This document shows positions 8,391-13,594 of a stretch of 13,594 nt of DNA, piece by piece (position 1 is the first letter of the stretch; every line of letters starts with the position of its first letter). The notes under the pieces were generated by a model that was not told where the DNA came from, made no database searches, and saw only the letters and a list, made by a program, of their open reading frames with translations. Position numbers and translations under genes: made by a program. This stretch comes from an uncultured Acidobacteriaceae bacterium (GTDB taxonomy: Bacteria > Acidobacteriota > Terriglobia > Terriglobales > Acidobacteriaceae), in the NCBI GenBank assembly GCA_903842845.1, contig CAIMNN010000447.1:1-13594 (forward strand), given 5' to 3'.

Positions 8391-8555
8391 TACAAATATC
8401 TCCGCGCAACTTGCACTCCTGATGAACAATAGATCTCCGCGCCAACTTGCCAACTCGCGCATAGCGCGTGCCAACTCGCCGCTTTATATTTTGAACTTTA
8501 TGCCTAAAAGTAAAAGCTGGATGGATTACAAAAATCTCCGCTCTAACTCCGCCAG
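8385..8555. repeat. Degenerate direct repeats in the convergent intergenic region
   Basis: Three related copies of a short element are seen. One at about 8380-8412 reads GGATACAAATATCTCCGC. One at about 8425-8448 has ACAATAGATCTCCGCGCC. One at about 8516-8545 reads GGATTACAAAAATCTCCGC. The first and third match at about 24 of 28 bases. A small CGCGC-ATA-GCGCG dyad at 8456-8468 lies between copies two and three. The open frames across this stretch on both strands have no start signal or plausible product, so I see no gene here. Confidence 0.55.
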
Positions 8556-8609
8556 CTCCGCTAACTCCGCTATCTCCGCTAACTCCGCTAGCCCCGCTAA
8601 CCGCTCTAC
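8536..8609. repeat. 9-bp tandem repeat (CTCCGCTAA type) overlapping the end of the SpoIID-like gene
   Basis: A run of 9-bp units reads CTCCGCCAG, CTCCGCTAA, CTCCGCTAT, CTCCGCTAA, CTCCGCTAG and CCCCGCTAA from 8547 to 8600. An 11-bp unit (CTCCGCTCTAA) precedes it at 8536, and a decayed unit follows up to 8609. The array ends inside the last codons of the minus-strand gene whose TAG is at 8606-8608. The unit is a multiple of three, so expansion would not shift a reading frame, but most of the array lies beyond the stop codon. Confidence 0.8.
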
Positions 8610-10459
8610 CTCCGTCCAATCTCCTTCATCGCACTCTCCGGCAGCCCATTCCTAACCCAGCTCTCCACCTGCTTGCGCCCATAACGTTCAATCAACCGCG
8701 CCGCATACGCCGCCGCCTCACGATGCGCCGTCGCCGACTCGCGCTCCGTCGCCGCCGTCTTCAACAGCAAATTCAGATCATCCAGGGTCATCGTCGGCTC
8801 AGCGGCAATCCCCAAATCAGCGCCCGCCTCATCGCGCGACAGCAACTCCACCAATCCCTCATGCAGCCACAGCGGAGTCGACCTCGCCGCCACCGACTCC
8901 ACGATCGCATGAAGAAACTCATGCCGCAGCGTCTTCCTCAACTGCTTCCGCGCCGACAAAATCGCCAGCGGCTGCGACGCAATAAAATTTCCTTCCGTAA
9001 ACGCAGCAACCCATCCCGGCGCAAGCGTCGCATCGCGGAACGCCGTCGGCGACGGATACGCCCTCAGCGTTATCCGCAACTGATCCGAATTCACCAGCAA
9101 TCCGCCGGCCCGCGACTCCGACTCGCCGTACGCAGCCTTCACCTCGCTCACATGCGCCGCGTCGTCCTCGCTCAGCGTCTCAATCGTCAGCCCGCCGGCT
9201 TGCTTCCTCTGCCACGCGCGCCCACTCTCTTCATCGCGCGCCTCGGCGCCAGGGAAGTACTCCGCCAGAATCCTCTCCGCGCTCAACCCTTCTGTGGCCA
9301 TCTCCGCCGCGCCCGCCTGGCACAAACCCACGCCGTGCCCGCTCCCACGTCCGCTGAAGTGATAGTTGCCGTTCTCCTCGTGCACTTCAAACCACGTGCT
9401 CAGAATTTTCCCCCAACCATACGCGCGACCAATCGCGAGGCGAAAATCCTCGGCTGAAAACTCCTTCCCATCATTATTCGCAACAACACGCATCGTCAAC
9501 ACACGTGGCGACTCGCCCCGCTCCGCGCTTCCCACGCGACCCACCGTCAGATGCCGCCAACCCGGTGCAACCAGTCCTGCATTCGAGAGTGCCGCACTGA
9601 TTTCATCTTTGGTTAAACTCGCCGCCCAACTCCGCGCTCCACCCGCCGAACAATATTTATCCGCATGCGAACTCAAGTACGCCTTGCTCACCGCCGCAGG
9701 CCAAATCTCTGATGGCTTCGCACTGCGCCCACCACAGTTCTGATTGAAATACGCATCCGCTTTCGCACCGTGGAACCACAGCGTCTCGCCCGCCGTCTCC
9801 ATCGCCGCCGCATGTGCCGCCGCCGCGCGCGACGGGTTCCCATGCCAGTGCAGCAGTTGGCAGTGCGTCGAATCGCACAGGTCATACTCCGCATGCCCAT
9901 GTCTCATGTGCAGCGCAAAACTCCGCACCACAACCGCCAGCGCCTTCAATGATTCATCCGTGTCCGCACTCGAACTCTCGCTCGCAACCACGCGTTCAAC
10001 ATACCGCTCCACAGGAATCGTCGCTGCCATCACCAGAACACCCTTGTGCGCCGTGATGCGCATCGGCAGCCTCGGCGTCTCACTCTCCTTGTGCGCCGCA
10101 ATCGTTACCGGCCCGCTTATCTCCACAACCGGCGTATGCCGCGTCGGCCGTCCCTCAGCCGAGTAAACAACCTCATCGCCATCAGCCGTCAAAGTTATCG
10201 GCGTCTTGAAGCTTTCCGCATCGCACGCCTCGCACGCCGCAAACTGAGCCTTCGCTCCCGCAGCCGTCAGCGTCACGCTCTTGTCATGCCACAGAGTCCA
10301 GAATCCAACGCGCAACGTCGCCCTCGTCTGCGCGCTGAGTGCTGCGGATGCCAGGAGCACCAATGCGAATAAGGTTGATGATATGAACCTGATCTCTGAT
10401 CTCTGTTCTCTGCTCTCTCTTGCAGGGGTGGGAATCAAATTGATTGCGGCTTGTTTCAT
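8606..10459 (-). CDS. SpoIID/LytB-domain protein fused to a C-terminal HExxH (peptidase MA-like) domain
   Basis: A secreted 617-residue protein. The N-terminus carries a long hydrophilic stretch then a signal core (about 28-43, ending ALSA-Q). The SpoIID domain spans about 130-405. It has VERYVERVVASE with Glu161 at the place of the catalytic acid of SpoIID lytic transglycosylases, LKALAVVVRSF, a CDSTHC motif (195-200) like the Cys/His metal site of some SpoIID proteins, CGGRS, and SGRGSGHGVGLCQAGA at 369-384. The C-terminal part holds HEFLH at 513-517 (DNA 8909-8923) and WLHEGL with Glu534, the spacing expected of zinc peptidases of the MA-like group. ATG 10459 overlaps the upstream TGA as ATGA and is preceded by AGAGGA with a 7-nt gap, so it is far better than starts further upstream. 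The product probably cuts denuded glycan strands; peptidase activity is inferred. It might correspond to DUF2300 (YfaQ), which I cannot verify. Confidence 0.88.
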   Translation of the reverse strand: MKQAAINLIPTPARESREQRSEIRFISSTLFALVLLASAALSAQTRATLRVGFWTLWHDKSVTLTAAGAKAQFAACEACDAESFKTPITLTADGDEVVYSAEGRPTRHTPVVEISGPVTIAAHKESETPRLPMRITAHKGVLVMAATIPVERYVERVVASESSSADTDESLKALAVVVRSFALHMRHGHAEYDLCDSTHCQLLHWHGNPSRAAAAHAAAMETAGETLWFHGAKADAYFNQNCGGRSAKPSEIWPAAVSKAYLSSHADKYCSAGGARSWAASLTKDEISAALSNAGLVAPGWRHLTVGRVGSAERGESPRVLTMRVVANNDGKEFSAEDFRLAIGRAYGWGKILSTWFEVHEENGNYHFSGRGSGHGVGLCQAGAAEMATEGLSAERILAEYFPGAEARDEESGRAWQRKQAGGLTIETLSEDDAAHVSEVKAAYGESESRAGGLLVNSDQLRITLRAYPSPTAFRDATLAPGWVAAFTEGNFIASQPLAILSARKQLRKTLRHEFLHAIVESVAARSTPLWLHEGLVELLSRDEAGADLGIAAEPTMTLDDLNLLLKTAATERESATAHREAAAYAARLIERYGRKQVESWVRNGLPESAMKEIGRR

Positions 10460-11373
10460 TTCGACGTCCTCTTTCCAGCCAGCGGCGAACTCTTCAACAC
10501 AATCCCCGCAATCTCGGCCGCATCCATTCCGCGCCCCGCCGGCAAATAAACAACAATCACCACATCGCCCGCGATACCCGCAAACCAACCATGCGTCTGA
10601 TGCTGCCCACCCAACGCCGCCGTTCCCGTCTTACCCATCACCGGAACCCCGCCCATGCCCGCACCGCCCGCCATTCCATAACTCGCCGAGTTGCTCAGCC
10701 CCTCGCGCACCGTCTCTGCCGCAGTCGAACTCGGCGCTTTCTCCATCTCCAGCGCCAACCACCTATACGCCTCCGCCAACTCCAGCGGAGTCACCCTCAC
10801 GCCATCCACTCCTAAAAACGCGAGCTTCGTCTTCTCCACACTCTCCGGCGCGCGGAACGCCGCACTCGCCTCATTCGCCGCTAATCCGCTCGGCGCAAGC
10901 ACTCCGGTCTTGCGCAGCATCGCTTCCAACTCGTCCGGCCGCACATGCGCCGCGACCTCCGCAAAATAGCTGTTGCATGACCACGTCAACGCTTCGCTCG
11001 CATCCATCGGCGGCATCTGCGGATGCGAACAATTCAACCTGTGCCCCGCAACCGTCAGCTCTCTCGCGCACATTACATGCCGCGTCGGCTCCCACCGCCC
11101 TGCCGCAATCATCTGAAAAACCAACAGCGGCTTCAGCGTCGACCCCGGCTCCGCCAGCGTTCGCGCCGCATCATCCAAATGCGCCGCCGCAACCAGCTTT
11201 CCACTTTTTTTATCGATCACAACGATCCGCGCGCTCGGCTCCGTGCGCGCCGCCGCGTCAACGGCCTTCTGCCATGCGCTCTCTTCGCCACGCAGTGCAC
11301 CTGCCGTCAAAAGCAAAATGGCGATGCAGCTCAACTTCGCATGCATCGCCATCCTAAGTGAATGTTTTTTCAT
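10456..11373 (-). CDS. Small secreted penicillin-binding transpeptidase-domain protein
   Basis: A 305-residue protein with a signal peptide or N-terminal anchor (about 1-29) followed directly by a transpeptidase fold. All three active-site motifs of penicillin-binding proteins are present: Ser78-Thr-Leu-Lys81 in EPGSTLKP, Ser132-Cys-Asn134, and Lys248-Thr-Gly-Thr251. GVRVTPLELAEAYRWLA and HGWFAGIAG are further hallmarks. No glycosyltransferase or dimerisation domain is present, so it is far shorter than class A or B PBPs. The SCN motif and GSTLKP fit a transpeptidase better than a class D beta-lactamase. ATG 11373 is preferred because the signal peptide starts there. The frame also opens at TTG 11403, only 3 nt after the upstream gene's stop, with AAGGAG at 11394-11399 between them, so a start near there is possible. 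It overlaps the SpoIID-like gene by ATGA, which implies joint action on peptidoglycan. Confidence 0.9.
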   Translation of the reverse strand: MKKHSLRMAMHAKLSCIAILLLTAGALRGEESAWQKAVDAAARTEPSARIVVIDKKSGKLVAAAHLDDAARTLAEPGSTLKPLLVFQMIAAGRWEPTRHVMCARELTVAGHRLNCSHPQMPPMDASEALTWSCNSYFAEVAAHVRPDELEAMLRKTGVLAPSGLAANEASAAFRAPESVEKTKLAFLGVDGVRVTPLELAEAYRWLALEMEKAPSSTAAETVREGLSNSASYGMAGGAGMGGVPVMGKTGTAALGGQHQTHGWFAGIAGDVVIVVYLPAGRGMDAAEIAGIVLKSSPLAGKRTSK

Positions 11374-11406
11374 CTCGCGCGGAATTCTTCGCCGCTCCTT
11401 CAAATA

Positions 11407-13594
11407 TTACTGCGGCGCACGCTGCCCGTAAGGAATGTTGCCCTGGTAGGTCTTCACAAACTTCAGGAACGTGGGCAGGTTATCGCGGAAGGTCTTCATG
11501 TCACTCGTGCTCAGTGTCAAAGCCAGTACACGATAGCCTTCGTCGATGTACACAACCTCTTCGTATGCGTTCATCTTCTCGCGACTTTGGAACATATACG
11601 TCACGTGCTTTGCACTGCTCAACGGCAATGTGACCGGCTCCGCCTCACGCACAATCGCGCGCTTGAACCGCTGGCGGTAGCCGGCAATGTCCGACCGTAT
11701 CAACGTGTCCGCGCTCACAAAGTCGTTGGTGTCGCGGTCCATCATGCTCGGGTCAATGTGGATAGCCGTTGCGTAGATCGTCGCGTCGGTGTCGTGCAGC
11801 GGATTCTTGATCAGCGAAACCTTCGACGTCTTCTCCGGCACATAATAAAGCAATCCGAAACCAGATGAGCGCCTCCAGCCTTGCGGTACATTGATCACCA
11901 AATGTCCTTCATACGTCATCTGCCGCATTGCGCTGCCGTAGTCGTGAACATCCTTCTGTTGCACCAGCACCATCGCGTCCACACCCTTGCCGGTGCCGTT
12001 GGCAAACTTGTATGTGCTGTGTGCAAGGTGCGTCGGCTCAACGGCCAGGTGGATATACGCCTCATGCCCAGGAGCAACACCAGGAACAATCAGTTGCGGT
12101 GACGCATAGTTCACGTCGCCCATCGCAACGTTGGTCGGATTGTCCGGCTGCCACAAGCGCCCGTTGTTCATCGGCTGTTCGATCGCCTTCAGCGTATCGC
12201 CCATTACCGCATTCGCGCTCGCCAGCGCAGGCTGATGCACGGCTGTGCCCAGGTCGCCCTCGGGTCGCACAGCAGTATTCAGTGTCTCCGGCGAATTCAC
12301 CGCGCTACCTGTATCGCCGCTTGGCTTGTTGTAAGCTCCCGCCACCGGCGCGCTCACACCCACCCTCGTCTCGCCTTCAACAAACTTCGCGCCCACAAAC
12401 CGCGGCTGCTCCACTGCATTTCCCGTATCGCCGCTCACCGCCACGCCCTTTGCTGAGGTCGGCTGCCGCACCGCCACGCCTGTGTCGCCGCTCGCCGCCA
12501 ATCCTTTCGCTGACGCCGGCTGATTCACAGCGCTGCCTGTATCACCGCTCGCAGTCAATCCCTTCGCCGACGCTGGTTGATTCACCGCGCTGCCCGTGTC
12601 GCCGCTCGCCGCCAAACCCTTCAACGTCTCCGGCGAATTCACCGCACTGCCCGTATCGCCGTTTATCGCAGTGCCCTTCAGCGTCGCTGGCGAATTCACC
12701 GCCGAGCCTGTATCGCCGCTCGCCGCATTGCCCCTCGCAACAGAAGGTGGCGCAATCGCGCTTCCTGTATCGCCTTCGATCACGCGCGCGCCGTTCGTCA
12801 TCGCCGGCGGATTCACCGCCGCTCCCGGCTCGCCGCTCACCGCGTTATCCATCTCTGTCGCCGGCTCGTTGACTGCATTGCCGGTATCGCCCTCTGCCTG
12901 CGTACCCTTCTTCACTTCTGGCTGGCTCACCGCCGCGCCCGTATCACCCTCAACCGGCTTCCCGCTGCTGTTTAATGTCGGCGCGCTCACCGCCGAACCC
13001 GGCTCTCCGTTCACCGCATTCGATGGCGCCGTCTTCGGCGTGCTCACCGCTGAGCCCGTATCGCCACTCACCGCATTCGCAGGATGCGTCACCGATGGCG
13101 CACTCACAGCCGCTCCCGTATCCCCACTCACTCCACTGTTAGGATGCGTGATCGACGGCGCGCTAACCGCTGCTCCGGGATTCCCGTTCACCGCAGCGCC
13201 ACTCTCCGTCGCCTTGGGACTTTCGATCGCCTCGCCCGGCTCGTCCATCACCGTCGTTGAAAAGTTCGTCGTCGGCGCAGGAGTCATATTCGGCAGCGCA
13301 TTTTCCTGCGTCCCGCTCGGCTTCGTGCTCTTCGGCTGCGTATCGCTTGCTTCTGGTGCGGGCAGGTCAAGCGCGGAACCAACGCTCCCCTTCTTCGGAC
13401 CCTGTACAACGTTCCCCGAACCTATCGGCGTTATCGCCGATCCAATATTCCCCTTCACCGTCGTCGTGCCGCCACTGCCAGAACCGATCGGCGTTATCGC
13501 CGAACCAATATTCCCCTTCACCGTTGCAGGACCGCTGTTCGTCGTCCCCACCGGCGTTATCGCCGAACCAATATTCCCACTCGCCCCTGCCGGA
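11407..13594 (-). CDS. Repeat-rich protein with about 22 GDTGSAV-type repeats and a C-terminal globular domain (5' end outside window)
   Basis: I do not recognise this protein. The frame is open to the window edge, and the repeat pattern continues in frame above the GTG at 13551 (GNIGSAITP), so the true start and any signal peptide lie outside. Seen from the available end: about 22-23 copies of a 19-21-residue unit with the core G-D/N/E-T/P/I-G-S/A-A-V/I, then a Pro two or three residues on, then often a KG. The N-terminal copies read GNIGSAITPIGSG; the later ones read GDTGSAVNQPASAKG. The repeats end near 12130. The C-terminal 240 or so residues have no repeats and look globular and mixed alpha/beta, ending KFVKTYQG then QRAPQ. 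TAA is at 11407-11409. The repeats lack Cys and are rich in Gly, Ala, Pro and Asp, which suggests an extended or solenoid extracellular stalk. It is the first visible gene of the operon with the transpeptidase and SpoIID-like genes. Confidence 0.85.
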   Translation of the reverse strand, partial: PAGASGNIGSAITPVGTTNSGPATVKGNIGSAITPIGSGSGGTTTVKGNIGSAITPIGSGNVVQGPKKGSVGSALDLPAPEASDTQPKSTKPSGTQENALPNMTPAPTTNFSTTVMDEPGEAIESPKATESGAAVNGNPGAAVSAPSITHPNSGVSGDTGAAVSAPSVTHPANAVSGDTGSAVSTPKTAPSNAVNGEPGSAVSAPTLNSSGKPVEGDTGAAVSQPEVKKGTQAEGDTGNAVNEPATEMDNAVSGEPGAAVNPPAMTNGARVIEGDTGSAIAPPSVARGNAASGDTGSAVNSPATLKGTAINGDTGSAVNSPETLKGLAASGDTGSAVNQPASAKGLTASGDTGSAVNQPASAKGLAASGDTGVAVRQPTSAKGVAVSGDTGNAVEQPRFVGAKFVEGETRVGVSAPVAGAYNKPSGDTGSAVNSPETLNTAVRPEGDLGTAVHQPALASANAVMGDTLKAIEQPMNNGRLWQPDNPTNVAMGDVNYASPQLIVPGVAPGHEAYIHLAVEPTHLAHSTYKFANGTGKGVDAMVLVQQKDVHDYGSAMRQMTYEGHLVINVPQGWRRSSGFGLLYYVPEKTSKVSLIKNPLHDTDATIYATAIHIDPSMMDRDTNDFVSADTLIRSDIAGYRQRFKRAIVREAEPVTLPLSSAKHVTYMFQSREKMNAYEEVVYIDEGYRVLALTLSTSDMKTFRDNLPTFLKFVKTYQGNIPYGQRAPQ
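12424..12822 (-). repeat. 57-bp in-frame tandem repeat core
   Basis: The codons for Asp-Thr in successive repeat units recur at exactly 57-bp steps (plus-strand positions 12424, 12481, 12538, 12595, 12652, 12709 and 12766), giving 19-residue units. Adjacent units around 12481-12652 are close to identical (for example NQPASAKGL occurs twice in succession), which points to recent unit duplication or gene conversion. Beyond this core the period drifts to 60 bp and more. Confidence 0.9.
13424..13594 (-). repeat. 63-bp in-frame tandem repeat at the window edge
   Basis: A second, longer unit recurs at exactly 63-bp steps (plus-strand positions 13424, 13487 and 13550), encoding the 21-residue GNIGSAITP(I/V)G type. 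The last visible copy runs to the window end, so the array probably continues beyond it. Confidence 0.85.

Noticed and set aside
8374..8655. Small open frames on both strands in the convergent gap (plus 8374-8655, minus 8335-8619) with Ser/Asn or Ser/Gly repeats
   Set aside because: The repeats come from the 9-bp minisatellite and there is no ribosome site. One frame overlaps the end of the SpoIID-like gene, and the other runs through the hairpin.
10281..11357. 358-residue plus-strand open frame opposite the transpeptidase and SpoIID-like genes
   Set aside because: It is Ser/Pro/Ala/Arg-rich low-complexity antisense translation, and both genes beneath it have intact active-site motifs.
10456..11373. 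Class D beta-lactamase as an alternative call for the transpeptidase
   Set aside because: The size is close, but the GSTLKP, SCN and KTGT motifs and the VTPLELA block are those of penicillin-binding transpeptidases; class D enzymes usually have SxV in place of SxN.
12424..12822. Regular repeats considered as a CRISPR array
   Set aside because: The 57-bp period has no alternation of constant repeat and unique spacer, and the units are in frame and encode a consistent peptide repeat.
11928..12872. 314-residue plus-strand open frame rich in Ser, Pro and Arg across the repeats
   Set aside because: Its regularity only mirrors the 57-bp coding repeat on the other strand; there is no ribosome site.
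13549..13551. GTG at 13551 as the true start of the repeat protein
   Set aside because: The frame stays open to the window edge and the upstream codons encode another copy of the same repeat (GNIGSAITP), so the gene is truncated by the window.

Overview
The window looks like chromosomal DNA of a GC-rich Gram-negative bacterium, most likely an acidobacterium of the Terriglobus/Granulicella/Edaphobacter type. This is inferred from the strong C-ending codon use, the protein families present and the style of the intergenic repeats; no rRNA or other taxonomic marker is present. No tRNA, rRNA, CRISPR array, insertion sequence or phage gene was found.

Layout. (1) 201-1496 (+) is a sugar transporter of the fucose/glucose/galactose:H+ symporter family of MFS proteins, closed by a hairpin terminator at 1520-1544. 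(2) 1740-8329 (+) is a three-gene operon: a membrane-anchored DUF1175 (YfaT-like) protein with NlpC/P60-like motifs, a very large periplasmic alpha-2-macroglobulin (A2M) with an intact CxEQ thioester motif, and a polytopic membrane protein whose GTG start overlaps the A2M stop codon. (3) 8330-8605 is a repeat-rich intergenic region between converging operons. It has a 14-bp-stem hairpin, degenerate direct repeats and a 9-bp minisatellite that runs into the end of the next gene. (4) 13594-8606 (-) is a second three-gene operon read toward the first. Its order is a repeat protein whose 5' end lies outside the window, a small secreted penicillin-binding transpeptidase, and a SpoIID/LytB protein with a C-terminal HExxH metallopeptidase-like domain. 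The last two overlap by ATGA.

How the genes may work together. E. coli has two A2M contexts: yfhM beside pbpC (a peptidoglycan synthase), and yfaS beside yfaT (DUF1175). This window mixes the two. A thioester A2M lies beside a DUF1175 gene and faces a transpeptidase/SpoIID pair. My inference is a periplasmic defence and wall-repair module: A2M would trap foreign proteases that breach the envelope, while the NlpC/P60-like, SpoIID and transpeptidase proteins would act on peptidoglycan. The repeat protein has about 22 copies of a 19-21-residue GDTGSAV-type unit followed by a globular C-terminal domain. It matches no family I recognise and is the least explained part of the window.
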